Source of the DNA: Acinetobacter towneri DSM 14962 = CIP 107472
GTDB lineage: Bacteria; Pseudomonadota; Gammaproteobacteria; Pseudomonadales; Moraxellaceae
Length of the DNA stretch: 64,000 bases
Assembly (NCBI RefSeq): GCF_000368785.1
Contig: NZ_KB849695.1
Coordinates: 81,982-145,981 of the forward strand
Direction of reading: 5' to 3'
In this document: positions 39,100-49,402 of the stretch, piece after piece
Layout of the letters: every line of letters begins with the position of its first letter
Numbering within the stretch: position 1 is the stretch's first letter
Notes under the pieces: generated by a model
What the model was told of the DNA's origin: nothing
Databases searched by the model: none
Seen by the model: the letters and a program-made list of their open reading frames with translations, nothing else
Program-made: the position numbers and the translations under genes

Positions 39100-40113
39100 T
39101 TAGGCAACCACCTCATACTGACCATATTTAGCAGTAAATTTTGGCATTACTGTCGTGTGAATAAAGTGCATAAATGGTTGTAATTCTGAATAAGGCTTAC
39201 TTTCTTCAAGTAAATACCACATCACGCGCGGTAAATCTTTGAGATAACCCGATTTGCCATCACGTTCAAACAGGCGCACAAAAATACCTAAAATTTTGAT
39301 ATGACGCTGAATCGCCATCATATCGGCATCTTTTTTAAATTGTTCAAAATCACGTTCTTGTTTAGATGCTTCTGGCAACAAGTCATAGAACATTTTAAAC
39401 CAACGATACACATGCTCAGCATTCCACTGCACATAAGCATCACGGGTAATCGAAATTAAGTCGTATGTATCTGCACCAATGACCGCATCCTGAAAATCAA
39501 TCACACCAAGTTCCGTGTCATCGCCTACTTTCATTAAGTTACGACTATGAAAATCACGATGCACAATCACTTGCGGCTGTGCCACAGCTGCATTGGCTAA
39601 AATAGCAAAAGTACGTTTAATTAAGGCACTTTCTTCTGCGCTTGGCTGAATCTGTAAGGCAGGCAATAACCAATCGGTGAGCAATTCCATTTCACTGATG
39701 AGTTTGTCATAGGAATACTCAGGGAAATGTGCCGTACCATCAATATCTTGTAATTGAATTAACTGCTTAAAACACTGCGCATAGTAGTCATCTACAGTCT
39801 GATCATTCAGCAAGGTAGATAATAAGACATCACCAAAATCTTCAAGCAACAAAAAGCCTTGTGTCAGGTCTTTGGCTACAATTTTTGGCACGCGCACGCC
39901 ATGGGCAGCAAAAAATTCATCAATCGTCACAAAAGGACCACAATCTTCTTTTTCTGGTGGTGCATCCATGAGCATAAATGTTTTATTATTCAACTTGATT
40001 CGTGCGTAACGACGAAAACTTGCATCGCCTGCTAAAAAATGAGTTTCAAATTGATCTGAACCAAGTACAGATGTTATCCATGTTTGTATCAATTGTTCGC
40101 GTTGTGTATTCAT
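39100..40113 (-). CDS. amgK: Anomeric MurNAc/GlcNAc kinase AmgK
   Basis: This 337-residue kinase of the aminoglycoside phosphotransferase fold makes the alpha-1-phosphate of MurNAc or GlcNAc from cell-wall turnover. The Brenner motif VIVHRDFHSRNLM and the metal-binding IDFQDAV are present. The ATG at 40113 is preferred over an upstream TTG (40119). It is directly followed by murU, and the two genes form the peptidoglycan recycling pathway. Confidence 0.9.
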   Translation of the reverse strand: MNTQREQLIQTWITSVLGSDQFETHFLAGDASFRRYARIKLNNKTFMLMDAPPEKEDCGPFVTIDEFFAAHGVRVPKIVAKDLTQGFLLLEDFGDVLLSTLLNDQTVDDYYAQCFKQLIQLQDIDGTAHFPEYSYDKLISEMELLTDWLLPALQIQPSAEESALIKRTFAILANAAVAQPQVIVHRDFHSRNLMKVGDDTELGVIDFQDAVIGADTYDLISITRDAYVQWNAEHVYRWFKMFYDLLPEASKQERDFEQFKKDADMMAIQRHIKILGIFVRLFERDGKSGYLKDLPRVMWYLLEESKPYSELQPFMHFIHTTVMPKFTAKYGQYEVVA

Positions 40114-40233
40114 TTGCAATAAATTCTAATACAGGCTGAGTTTTTAAAGTGCTAAGTGTAGCTACTTCTGCGCTTTTTCTCTATGATGCGACAATAATTA
40201 ATTGCGATTAAGCATTCTTGGTTGATGAGATAA

Positions 40234-42681
40234 ATGAAGCATCAGTTTAAATTTAATCCTTTAGCGACTGCGGTCTTAACTCTGTTATGTGGTCACTCTG
40301 TTTCCAGCTATGCGCAGACCACAGATCAGACTTCATCTGTCACAAATCTCAATAACCAACAGCTTAAACACACCATTCAGGAAGCTTATCCTGGGCAGCA
40401 GTTCTTTGAGCAATATTATGTTGATAAAGCTGCACCTGAAGCACAACAACAATTTGGTCACAGCCAAAGTTCTGCCTATTGTGAGGGTGCGTGGCTAACG
40501 CCGATCAGCTCAGGTACTGTTGCGGTAGATGCTGCAAATGCCACTTCTACAGTGACTGCCGATTATGGGCACTATGACCCAAATGGTGATTCAGTCTTAG
40601 AAGGCAACGTGGTGATTGACCAAGAAGGTCGTCAAATTCGTGCCGATAAAATTACCATTGATCAAACTCAGACCTTTGCCAAAGCCGAAGGTCGGGTACA
40701 AATGGCGCAAGCGGGTTTACTGGCGCAAAGTGATGAAATTAATTACAACCTAAAAACCCAGCAAGGTGACTTAAACAACAGTTTTTATATTGCCGAAGAA
40801 CAACATGCACACGGCATGGCAGAAAAAATTGCACGCACCTCAACCAATACGATGGTGCTGAATAATGCCACTTACAGTACTTGCCCGCCTGAACAAGCCC
40901 CGACTTGGAAAATTCAAGCCAATGAAATTAAGCTGAATCAGGAAACGGGACGCGGTGAAACACGCGGCACCAAATTGTATGTGAAAAATGTACCAGTTTT
41001 GGCTGTACCCTACTTCAATTTCCCAATTGATGACCGCCGTACCACAGGTATTTTGACGCCTAGTTTTGGCTTTACCAATGATGGTGGTGTCGAGCTATCT
41101 GTGCCTGTGTATTTAAACCTTGCACCGAATTTTGATGCTACCGTTAGCCCACGTTATATTGCAGATCGTGGCGCGATGCTAGAAGGTGAATTCCGTTATT
41201 TAACTGAAAATTTTGGTTCAGGTAAAATTTGGGGCGGTTATTTAGCATCGGATGCCAAATATGATGACCAAGACCGTAAAGACTTACATTTTTTACACGG
41301 TTGGCAAATCAACGAACAATTTTCAACCAACTTGGAATATAACTATGCATCGGACAAAGACTACTTTGCCGATTTAAATAATAATCCTAACTCCAAAACC
41401 GATCTTAATTTACGTCGTGCTTGGGAACTTAACTATCGTAACGGCATTCCGGGTTTAAAAGCACAGCTCAAAGTTGAAGATTTCCAAACCCTGGATAAGA
41501 CGATTCCATCTGTGGATCGCCCTTATGCACGCCTACCACAATTTTTATTGAACTATAAAACGGGCAATCCTCAAGGCTTCCAAGTCGAATTTAATAACGA
41601 CACAGCTTACTTCAAAAAAGATCTAGCTGCGCAAGATGGGGAACCAAGTGGTACGCGTATTTATAATGACTTTGCTGTGCGTTACAACTACCGCAACCCG
41701 TGGTCATTTGTAATTCCTGAAGTATCGTTACGTAACATCAACACCTTCTATGACAAAGAGACCCTAAGTACAGATACGTATAAATCTTCAAGTAAAAGTG
41801 AGTCGGTTACTGTTCCGCAATTCACTTTAGATACAGGGATTACCTTTGAAAAAGATGGTCGCTTCTTGCAAACCATCACCCCGCGTGCGTTCTATGCCTA
41901 TGCACCGTACCGCAATCAAAACGACCACCCGAACTTTGACTCTGCAACAGCTTCGATTAATTATGACCAGTTGTTCAGTCCAAACCGTTTCTATGGTCAT
42001 GACCGTTTAGAAGACAACAACTTTTTGTCTTTGGGTTTAAACTATAGCCTATTTGATGAAATTGGTTTGGAACGCCTTAGAGCAGGAATTGGTCAAAGTT
42101 TTTACTTTGAAGATCGTCGTGTCACGCTGGATAATACCGAAGACGAATTTAATACGGAAAACCGTACTGGGCCAATTGTGAGCTTAACCAGTCAGCTAAG
42201 TCAAAACCTCAGTGTGGGTGCCAATGCTGCATGGATGTCAAATGGCGACAATGCACAGCGCAGTGTCAATATGCTTTACACGGGTGATCAAGGCAACTTA
42301 TATAGCTTTGGTTATATTAACCGTCGTGTTATTCCAAACCGTCAAGATCATTATGATCAAGTTGTGGCATCGTTTATTCAGCCGATTCACAACAACTGGC
42401 GTATTTTAGGTCATGCGCAATACGACCTAGACCATAGCGTCGCCCGTGAATATTTGCTAGGGGTGAATTATGAATCTTGCTGTTGGGGCATTTCAGTCTA
42501 TGGACGCTCTTACTATAACGACTTGGATGATGTGACGGATGCGGGCGTTAAACCCAAACGTGCCATTATGGCAGAGTTAAATTTAAAAGGTTTAGGCAGT
42601 TTCAATAATAAACTTGCATCTTTACTTGAAAACCGTATTTTAGGTTTTAATAAAATTAATCAATCTTGGACACAACGTTAA
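40234..42681 (+). CDS. lptD: LPS-assembly protein LptD
   Basis: This 815-residue outer-membrane beta-barrel inserts lipopolysaccharide with LptE. It has a signal peptide (cut near SSYA|Q), an N-terminal OstA/jellyroll domain (about 100-250, LEGNVVIDQEGRQIRADK) and a barrel of repeated amphipathic strands. Cysteines occur at about residue 83 (CEGAW), in STCP and as the pair SCCWG, matching the disulfide layout needed for maturation. SurA follows with a one-base stop/start overlap. Confidence 0.96.
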   Translation: MKHQFKFNPLATAVLTLLCGHSVSSYAQTTDQTSSVTNLNNQQLKHTIQEAYPGQQFFEQYYVDKAAPEAQQQFGHSQSSAYCEGAWLTPISSGTVAVDAANATSTVTADYGHYDPNGDSVLEGNVVIDQEGRQIRADKITIDQTQTFAKAEGRVQMAQAGLLAQSDEINYNLKTQQGDLNNSFYIAEEQHAHGMAEKIARTSTNTMVLNNATYSTCPPEQAPTWKIQANEIKLNQETGRGETRGTKLYVKNVPVLAVPYFNFPIDDRRTTGILTPSFGFTNDGGVELSVPVYLNLAPNFDATVSPRYIADRGAMLEGEFRYLTENFGSGKIWGGYLASDAKYDDQDRKDLHFLHGWQINEQFSTNLEYNYASDKDYFADLNNNPNSKTDLNLRRAWELNYRNGIPGLKAQLKVEDFQTLDKTIPSVDRPYARLPQFLLNYKTGNPQGFQVEFNNDTAYFKKDLAAQDGEPSGTRIYNDFAVRYNYRNPWSFVIPEVSLRNINTFYDKETLSTDTYKSSSKSESVTVPQFTLDTGITFEKDGRFLQTITPRAFYAYAPYRNQNDHPNFDSATASINYDQLFSPNRFYGHDRLEDNNFLSLGLNYSLFDEIGLERLRAGIGQSFYFEDRRVTLDNTEDEFNTENRTGPIVSLTSQLSQNLSVGANAAWMSNGDNAQRSVNMLYTGDQGNLYSFGYINRRVIPNRQDHYDQVVASFIQPIHNNWRILGHAQYDLDHSVAREYLLGVNYESCCWGISVYGRSYYNDLDDVTDAGVKPKRAIMAELNLKGLGSFNNKLASLLENRILGFNKINQSWTQR

Positions 42682-43979
42682 TGAAAACAGAACAGTTAAA
42701 ACGATTTTTAAAAGCATCAACCTTAGCACTTTGCATGACAGCAGCGCTGCCTGCATTTGCTGCGAATGATCAAATTGTGGCTGTAGTTGACAATAGTGTC
42801 ATTTTAAAAAGTGATTTAGCGCAAAGCGTGGTTGAACTCAAACAACAACTTGAGATGCAAAAGCGCCCTGTTCCACCACAACACATTTTAGAACAACAAG
42901 CTTTAGAACAACTGATTGTACGCCAAGCGCAATTAGAGCAAGTCAAACGCTATAACATTAAAGCTGATGAAAAATCTTTAAATGAAGCAGTTTTAAAAGT
43001 TGCACAGCAAAATGGCGCAAACAGCCTAGAAACTTTTCAGCAAAAATTAGATAAATCTGCACCAGGCAGTTATGCGTTTTTACGTAACCGTATTGCTGAA
43101 GATTTGGCAATGAATCGCTTACGTCAGCAAGTCGTAATGTCACGTATTCAAATTAGCGACCAAGATGTTGATAATTTCCTGAAAACACCACAAGGTCAGG
43201 CTGCCTTAGGCAATCAAGTACATATTTTGCATGTGCGTGTTTCTGGAGCAGAAAACGCCGCACAAGTTGCGCAAAAAGTAAAAGCTGAATTGGCACAAAG
43301 CAACGATATTCAAGCCATTAGTAAAAAATATACAGGCAATGGTGTAACCGTTCAGTCTGCAGACATGGGTTTACGTAACTTGACCGATATTCCCGCGGAA
43401 CTTGCTGCACGTATTACGCCATTAGATGTGGGGCAAACCAGTGAACTGATTGAAGTCCGTGATGGTATTCATGTCGTAAAATTACTGGAGCGCAAAAGTA
43501 CTGAGCAACGTGCACTAGTTCCACAATACCAAACTCGACATATCTTGATTCAGCCAAGTGAAGTCGTAAGCCCTGAAAATGCGAAACACATGATTGACAG
43601 TATTCACAACCGTTTAAAAGCGGGTGAAGACTTTGCAACCTTAGCAGCGACGTTCTCTAATGATGCTGGTTCTGCACGTGATGGTGGCAGTCTAGGCTGG
43701 GTGAATCCTGGCATGATGGTGCCAGAATTTGAAAATCAAATGAAAAACACTGCAAAAGGTGAAATCAGCGCACCATTCCAAACCCAGTTTGGTTGGCATG
43801 TACTACAAGTGACCGATACACGCCAGCAAGATATGACTCGTGAATACCAAGAACGTATGGCACGTCAAATATTAGGTGAACGCCAGTTTGATACTGAATT
43901 GGATAGCTGGTTACGTGAAACACGCAACAATGCTTTTGTAGAAATTAAAGACCCAAGCTTAGACCGTAAGAAAAACTAA
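42681..43979 (+). CDS. surA: Periplasmic chaperone/peptidyl-prolyl isomerase SurA
   Basis: This 432-residue chaperone for outer-membrane proteins, including LptD, has a signal peptide ending PAFAA, an N-terminal chaperone domain and two parvulin domains (QTRHILIQPSE opens the second; GGSLGWVNPGMMVPEFE is in its core). The start is the ATG at 42681, overlapping the lptD stop as TAATG. A terminator follows. Confidence 0.95.
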   Translation: MKTEQLKRFLKASTLALCMTAALPAFAANDQIVAVVDNSVILKSDLAQSVVELKQQLEMQKRPVPPQHILEQQALEQLIVRQAQLEQVKRYNIKADEKSLNEAVLKVAQQNGANSLETFQQKLDKSAPGSYAFLRNRIAEDLAMNRLRQQVVMSRIQISDQDVDNFLKTPQGQAALGNQVHILHVRVSGAENAAQVAQKVKAELAQSNDIQAISKKYTGNGVTVQSADMGLRNLTDIPAELAARITPLDVGQTSELIEVRDGIHVVKLLERKSTEQRALVPQYQTRHILIQPSEVVSPENAKHMIDSIHNRLKAGEDFATLAATFSNDAGSARDGGSLGWVNPGMMVPEFENQMKNTAKGEISAPFQTQFGWHVLQVTDTRQQDMTREYQERMARQILGERQFDTELDSWLRETRNNAFVEIKDPSLDRKKN

Positions 43980-44007
43980 GCTTAAGTTTTATGCTATTTC
44001 TAAGATT

Positions 44008-44034
44008 AAACCAGTGTAGCAACACTGGTTTTTT
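44008..44034 (+). terminator. Rho-independent terminator of lptD-surA
   Basis: Stem CCAGTGT / ACACTGG with a 4-base loop, followed by a T run, about 30 nt past the surA stop. Confidence 0.88.
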
Positions 44035-44104
44035 ATGCTTTTCTAACATGTGCACCGCATCTTATTTACTACTCAAATATGACTTTGATAAAAACCATAG
44101 ACAT

Positions 44105-44137
44105 AAAAAAAACCTCTCGTTTCGAGAGGTTTTTTTA
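44105..44137 (-). terminator. Bidirectional terminator, hfq
   Basis: CCTCTCG-TTT-CGAGAGG stem with A8 before and T8 after, 11 nt past the hfq stop. It works on either strand, so it also backs up surA. Confidence 0.9.
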
Positions 44138-44147
44138 AGAAGATCAA

Positions 44148-44666
44148 TTAACGGTTGTTATCGTCTTCTGAAGATTCTTCAAATTTAGAATCGTTGTCAA
44201 AACCGCCAGTTGCTTGACCACCACCGAAGCCACCTTGACCACCGAAGCCACCTTGACCACCGAAGCCACCTTGACCACCGAAGCCGCCGCCTTGACCACC
44301 AAAGCCACCTTGACTACCGAAACCGCCACCTTGACCACCAAAGCCACCACCTTGACCACCGAAGCCGCCTTGACCACCAAAGCCACCACCTTGACCACCG
44401 AAGCCGCCACCTTGACCACCAAAGCCTGCGCCTTGACCGCCTGCTGGTGCACCCGCTGGACGTGGATTACGTGCAGGAACAACTGTAGAAATTGCATGTT
44501 TGTAAACCATTTGGCTTACCGTGTTTTTCAATAAAACAACATATTGGTCAAAAGATTCAATATGACCTTGTAGCTTGATACCGTTCACAAGGAAGATAGA
44601 AACAGGAATACGTTCTTTACGGAGAGAATTTAAGAACGGATCTTGTAAAGTTTGACCTTTAGACAT
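44148..44666 (-). CDS. hfq: RNA chaperone Hfq with long Gly/Gln-rich tail
   Basis: This 172-residue Sm-like protein forms a hexamer that pairs small RNAs with mRNAs. The core (residues 1-70) has Sm1 and the Sm2 motif YKHAIST at 55-61. The C-terminal tail, about residues 76-158, consists of repeated GGFGGQGG units with a final acidic stretch ([11 protein letters not shown]). E. coli Hfq is 102 residues; the long glycine-rich tail is a known Acinetobacter trait. It follows miaA, the common miaA-hfq order. Confidence 0.97.
   Translation of the reverse strand: MSKGQTLQDPFLNSLRKERIPVSIFLVNGIKLQGHIESFDQYVVLLKNTVSQMVYKHAISTVVPARNPRPAGAPAGGQGAGFGGQGGGFGGQGGGFGGQGGFGGQGGGFGGQGGGFGSQGGFGGQGGGFGGQGGFGGQGGFGGQGGFGGGQATGGFDNDSKFEESSEDDNNR
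44205..44430 (-). repeat. hfq: Tandem 18-24 nt coding repeat of the Hfq tail
   Basis: The DNA repeats units such as CTTGACCACCGAAGCCAC about a dozen times with A/G substitutions at wobble positions. It encodes the GGFGGQG array. Such tracts change length by slippage or recombination. Confidence 0.85.
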
Positions 44667-44758
44667 GTTATAACTCCAAAAATAATTAAAAATCAGCGCA
44701 AAAACTATCTTTATTTTTCAATTAAAAATTATAAAAAAGACAGTGTGTAAATTTTGCT

Positions 44759-45703
44759 TTATCCGTAGCAGTTTCGCAAGTCTTCTTGAGCCTGCTTTAT
44801 CGTAAAATATGTGTGAAATTTATGCGATTCTTGCAACGATCTGAGCCAAGTATATTGACGTTTCGCAAGTTGTCGTGTTGCGAATAGCGCCTTATCCTCC
44901 ATTTCCTGCATTTTTCCGCGACTTTCATCACCTTTTTGTAAAAACTCTAAAGCTTGACGATAACCGACAGAGCGCATGGAAGGTAAATTTGCATCTAAAT
45001 CGTATTTTTCAATAAGATGTCGCACCTCATTCAAAAAACCCATTTCCCACATGATCTCTAAGCGTTTTTCAATACGCTGATGTAATTCTACCCGATCAGG
45101 CACTAAGGCGTGGTTATGAAAAGTGTAACGATATGGTACATTTTTAGGTTGTTCTGCTTGCAGTTGGGTAATTGGTGTGCCTGTTAATTTATAAACTTCC
45201 AAAGCACGAATAATACGTTGCTTATCGGACACTTTAAACTTTTGTCCCGCCAATGCATCTACCGCACATAATTCTGCATATACAGCCTCCCAACCTTCAC
45301 GCGCGGCTTTATCTTCAATTTCAGCACGTACTTGGTAATTGGCACTGGGTAAATTTGAAGATAAACCTTCAAGCAATGCCTTAAAATACAGCATGGTTCC
45401 GCCCACTAAAATTGGGGTTTTTCCTATCGCGTGCATATCGTCAATCAAGGCGCAGGCATCTTCGACAAATTGTGCAGCAGAATACACTTCAAGCGGGCTG
45501 ATAATATCAATCAAATGATGCGGATAACGCGCCTGTTCCGCTTTAGTTGGTTTGGCTGTACCAATATCCATATCTCGATAAACTAGCGCAGAATCGACTG
45601 AAATCAGCTCAAAATGCCCCAATTCATACAGCTCACATGCCAAAGCAGTTTTACCGCTTGCAGTTGGTCCCATTAAATTGATGACCGGCAATTGATTTGA
45701 CAT
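44759..45703 (-). CDS. miaA: tRNA dimethylallyltransferase
   Basis: This 314-residue enzyme adds the isopentenyl group to A37 of tRNAs reading UNN codons. The P-loop is [11 protein letters not shown], with [16 protein letters not shown] and the catalytic region [15 protein letters not shown]. It lies 6 bp after mutL and 92 bp before hfq. Confidence 0.96.
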   Translation of the reverse strand: MSNQLPVINLMGPTASGKTALACELYELGHFELISVDSALVYRDMDIGTAKPTKAEQARYPHHLIDIISPLEVYSAAQFVEDACALIDDMHAIGKTPILVGGTMLYFKALLEGLSSNLPSANYQVRAEIEDKAAREGWEAVYAELCAVDALAGQKFKVSDKQRIIRALEVYKLTGTPITQLQAEQPKNVPYRYTFHNHALVPDRVELHQRIEKRLEIMWEMGFLNEVRHLIEKYDLDANLPSMRSVGYRQALEFLQKGDESRGKMQEMEDKALFATRQLAKRQYTWLRSLQESHKFHTYFTIKQAQEDLRNCYG

Positions 45704-45709
45704 GTAACG

Positions 45710-47692
45710 CTACTCTCCTCGAGCAAAAAGTTTATCTAGTTGTGCCAATGGAAAGGCACGCCAAGTCGGGCGACCATGATTACATTGGCTAGCAAATTCG
45801 GTTTGTTCCATTTGACGCAATAAGGCATTCATTTCAGAAAGACTTAACATCCGATGTGCACGTACTGCACTATGACATGCCATTCCCGCCAAAATATGAT
45901 CACGCTTTTGCAACAAGGCTTGCGCCTCATCATTCGGGTCTAAATCATCAAGTAATTCAGGAATTAATTCGGCAAAATCTGCCTTATGCAAAATCGCGGG
46001 CACACCGCGCACAATGACCTGTTCATCGCCATATTGGTCTATTTCCAAGCCCAGTCGTGCCAATTGTTCTTTTAAATCATCCACCCGCATGGCTTGCATG
46101 CGGCTAATGCTGATAACTTTGGGGATCAGCAATTGCTGCGAAGTCCAAAACTCAGGTTTATCCCAAGCGGCTTTCATCTGTTGCAACACAATTCGTTCAT
46201 GGGCGGCATGCATATCTACAATAATCAAGCCTTCACTGTTTTGCGCCAGAATGTAAATACCATGCAATTGCGCAATTGCAATGCCGAGCGGATGCTCATC
46301 CACCGCAGGTGTTGTGTTTGTTTGCGTAAGATTGGCTGAGTCTTGATCTAGATCACGTAAAGGCGCGAGATAGCTTTTTAAAGCATTGTTGAGCTGTTGC
46401 GAACCTTGATAATTACTCTGCACAGGTCGGTTATATTGAACTGTCTGCGGCTGACTCTGATTAAAATCGGTAAGTAACTCACTTCCCGCTTGTGAAGCGG
46501 GCTGCATCGTGTACGCATCTACTGCATCGTCAGCGGAATTGTAAGGATTTGCCTCGGCATGTTTGTGCAGTAAAAATTGTTCCTGATAACGCGGTTGCAC
46601 CACATAAGGCGCAGCTTGTTCGACAGGATCAGCTTTCATAGCAGTGGCTAAATCTGCTGTTGCAGTTTGAAATTGCGCCAAGGTTTCTTTGGCATAATGT
46701 CGTACAAACTCATGCACTTCCCGCTGATTTAAAAAGCGAATTTCATGCTTGGTCGGATGCACATTGACATCAATATTTTCAGGCTCAACCTCTAAAAACA
46801 GTAAATACGCAGCATGCTGATGTCCATGCAAAATACCTTCGTATGCCATACGCAAAGCATGGGAGATGGTCTTGTCTTTTACAATGCGCCCATTCACATA
46901 CACATACTGCAAGTCGGCTTGCGAACGTGCATCGGAAGGATGCCCCAACCAACCCGATAAGTGCATGGTGACACTGTCAGCATCTATCCAATAGGCATTT
47001 TCGACAAAGTTTCGTCCTAAAAGTTGCTGCACGCGCTGAAAACGCAATTCGCCACTGTCTGCAATGGGTAAATTCAGTTTGATGCTGTCGTTGTGTTCCA
47101 AAACAAAACGAATATCGAAATGTGTGAGTGCCAAACGACGCACAATTTCTTCAATATGTCCGAATTCTGTACCCGCTTTTTTCAGGAATTTACGTCGTGC
47201 AGGCACATTAAAAAATAAATCCTGTACCCGAATATGTGTGCCTTTTTGTGCAGCAACGGCCTGAATATCTTGATGGTCAAAGGCAGTGCCATTGACTTCG
47301 ACCTGATAACCAACACCATCTTCAGTTTGGCTGCTGACCAAAGTCAAACGCGATACTGCTGCAATTGATGCCAGTGCTTCTCCACGAAAGCCTAAACTGA
47401 CAATGGCATGTAAATCATCGGCCGTTTGAATTTTACTGGTCGCGTGACGAGTCACCGCCAAAGGCAAGTCTTCGGCATGAATGCCACGACCATTATCAAT
47501 AATTTCAATGAGTGTACTGCCGCCTTGTGCCACACGAATAATCAGCTCGGTTGCACCTGCATCAATGGAGTTTTCTAGTAACTCTTTGACCACAGAGGCA
47601 GGACGCTCAATTACCTCACCCGCAGCAATTTGGTTGGCTAAGGCAGGTTCAAGCGTGTGGATCCGACGTAGATTTAACACATCATTAGGCAT
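45710..47692 (-). CDS. mutL: DNA mismatch repair protein MutL
   Basis: This 660-residue GHKL ATPase connects MutS to strand removal. The N-terminal ATPase has ELLENSIDAGAT, DNGRGI and GFRGEALASIAA. The C-terminal region has most of the endonuclease motifs of MutH-less bacteria: DMHAAHERIVLQ, MACHSAVRA and CNHGRP. The last acidic residue of the first motif (DxHAxxExxxxE) is replaced by Gln, which is worth checking. The stop of tsaE overlaps the mutL start by 8 nt. Confidence 0.95.
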   Translation of the reverse strand: MPNDVLNLRRIHTLEPALANQIAAGEVIERPASVVKELLENSIDAGATELIIRVAQGGSTLIEIIDNGRGIHAEDLPLAVTRHATSKIQTADDLHAIVSLGFRGEALASIAAVSRLTLVSSQTEDGVGYQVEVNGTAFDHQDIQAVAAQKGTHIRVQDLFFNVPARRKFLKKAGTEFGHIEEIVRRLALTHFDIRFVLEHNDSIKLNLPIADSGELRFQRVQQLLGRNFVENAYWIDADSVTMHLSGWLGHPSDARSQADLQYVYVNGRIVKDKTISHALRMAYEGILHGHQHAAYLLFLEVEPENIDVNVHPTKHEIRFLNQREVHEFVRHYAKETLAQFQTATADLATAMKADPVEQAAPYVVQPRYQEQFLLHKHAEANPYNSADDAVDAYTMQPASQAGSELLTDFNQSQPQTVQYNRPVQSNYQGSQQLNNALKSYLAPLRDLDQDSANLTQTNTTPAVDEHPLGIAIAQLHGIYILAQNSEGLIIVDMHAAHERIVLQQMKAAWDKPEFWTSQQLLIPKVISISRMQAMRVDDLKEQLARLGLEIDQYGDEQVIVRGVPAILHKADFAELIPELLDDLDPNDEAQALLQKRDHILAGMACHSAVRAHRMLSLSEMNALLRQMEQTEFASQCNHGRPTWRAFPLAQLDKLFARGE

Positions 47693-48161
47693 GATTAAAT
47701 TGTTGCTCCAAAGCTTGTTGTAATGCAGCCGAAGACGAACTTAGCATTGCTGTACGGCTTAATTCATCTTCCGATTTTTTAATTTCAATGATCAAGTCTG
47801 CGGGCGGAATTTCATCGCCACCTTTTGATGGCCATTCAAATAAAAACAAGGCATTTGGGGTTTCTAAATAATCACGAATGCCCATCAGCTCTAATTCATA
47901 AGGATCATTTAAACGATATAAATCAAAATGAAAAATATCTTGTCCTTGTATTTGATAAGGTTCCACCAAGGTGTAAGTCGGGCTTTTAACCGCGCCCTGA
48001 TGCCCCAAATGCTGTAGAAAATAACGCGATAAAGTGGTTTTTCCTGCGCCTAAATCACCAATTAAATAAATCACACCCGACCGAAAATGCGTTGCCAAAA
48101 CCTGCGCCAGATTTTGGGTATCTTGCTCATTATTTAAAGCCAAATTAAATGAATACTGCAT
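47685..48161 (-). CDS. tsaE: tRNA threonylcarbamoyladenosine biosynthesis ATPase TsaE
   Basis: This 158-residue ATPase supports TsaB/TsaD in making t6A37 in tRNA. The Walker A motif GDLGAGKTTLSRYF, the segment VKSPTYTLVEPY and FHFDLYRL are standard. The ATG at 48161 is preferred to the longer frame start at 48182. It overlaps mutL, as in many gammaproteobacteria. Confidence 0.94.
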   Translation of the reverse strand: MQYSFNLALNNEQDTQNLAQVLATHFRSGVIYLIGDLGAGKTTLSRYFLQHLGHQGAVKSPTYTLVEPYQIQGQDIFHFDLYRLNDPYELELMGIRDYLETPNALFLFEWPSKGGDEIPPADLIIEIKKSEDELSRTAMLSSSSAALQQALEQQFNHA

Positions 48162-48332
48162 AACGCTCACGACATGATTCAAAAGACCAATTATGATAGC
48201 ATCGCACTGCTTTAAAGCCTATGTACTGATGGATAAAACTGTGTAAATGTGGACAATTTATAACAAGTTTAGACAAGGCAATGAATCAATATTGTTAAGC
48301 TTAGCACCCAAACTGCTTAGGCTATTTTCAAT

Positions 48333-49292
48333 ATGATGAAAAAGAAACTCTCCCACCTGAATATGAGCAATTTGCAGATGAAGTCGACTCATCCCAACAC
48401 CTTTGTTCCACCCATGCTAGATGGTGTGAGCGCCAGCAAATTGCATTTACCCAAATTAAGCACACAGCCTGAATCAATTTTTCGTTATTTATGTATCCAG
48501 TTTGCCCATATTTCTGCACAGGAATGGCTGCAACGCTTTGAGGAAGGTCTGGTTTATGATGCCGAAGGCAAGCGTTTAGATTTAGATACACCTTATAGCG
48601 CACATCAGGATATTTTTTATTATCGTTTTTTAGCGCATGAAGTTGCCGTGCCTTTTCAGCATCAAATTTTATTTGAAAATGAACACTTATTGGTTGTAGA
48701 TAAACCACATTTTTTGACCATGAGTCCTACAGGGCAATATGTACAAGAAACCCTATTAGTACGCTTAAAAAAACAAACACAGAATGAGCAGCTCACACCT
48801 ATTCATCGTTTAGACCGCGAAACTGCGGGTGTGGTGCTGTTTTCCAAACAACCAGAAACTCGGGCGGTGTATCAGCAATTATTTGTAGAACGTCAGGTGC
48901 AAAAAACCTACCATGCCATTGCGCCTTATCAAGCTAATTTGTCACTACCATGTACTGTGCAATTACGCATGGAAAAAGGTGAACCTTTTTATTTGATGCA
49001 CGTCGTGGCAGGCACACCTAACAGCGAAACAGAAATTCGTTTGCTTGAACATAATCAAACATGGGCAAAATATGAATTAAAGCCTACAACAGGCAAGCAG
49101 CACCAACTGCGTGTGCATTTAAATAGCTTAGGTATTGCGATTAAGAACGACCCGTTTTATCCCATTTTACAGCACAAACAAGCAGATGATTTTTCTGCAC
49201 CGCTACAATTGCTTGCCAAGCATTTAAGTTTTTTTGACCCGATTAGCCAGCAACAATTCCACTTTAGCGCACAGCAGGAATTGACATTGTAA
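48333..49292 (+). CDS. RluA-family pseudouridine synthase
   Basis: This 319-residue enzyme has the catalytic motif HRLDRETAGVVLFSK (catalytic Asp in the RLD), the upstream LLVVDKPHFLTMSP strand and the KPTTGKQHQLRVHL box, which mark the RluA family. The target RNA (tRNA or 23S rRNA) cannot be decided from sequence. The start is uncertain because several ATGs lie in the first 16 codons with no clear ribosome binding site. Confidence 0.88.
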   Translation: MMKKKLSHLNMSNLQMKSTHPNTFVPPMLDGVSASKLHLPKLSTQPESIFRYLCIQFAHISAQEWLQRFEEGLVYDAEGKRLDLDTPYSAHQDIFYYRFLAHEVAVPFQHQILFENEHLLVVDKPHFLTMSPTGQYVQETLLVRLKKQTQNEQLTPIHRLDRETAGVVLFSKQPETRAVYQQLFVERQVQKTYHAIAPYQANLSLPCTVQLRMEKGEPFYLMHVVAGTPNSETEIRLLEHNQTWAKYELKPTTGKQHQLRVHLNSLGIAIKNDPFYPILQHKQADDFSAPLQLLAKHLSFFDPISQQQFHFSAQQELTL

Positions 49293-49402
49293 TATGTTTG
49301 TCATTACAAAATAGTGGATTTTCGTTGTAGTCATATTGAAATTACAAATGAATTGTTTACAATATTGCTAAAATTTAAATCTATTTCCTTCTATTAAAAA
49401 TT

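Noticed and set aside
44205-44430. Regular short repeats resembling a CRISPR or satellite
   Set aside because: They are in frame and encode the glycine-rich tail of Hfq, with no spacers.
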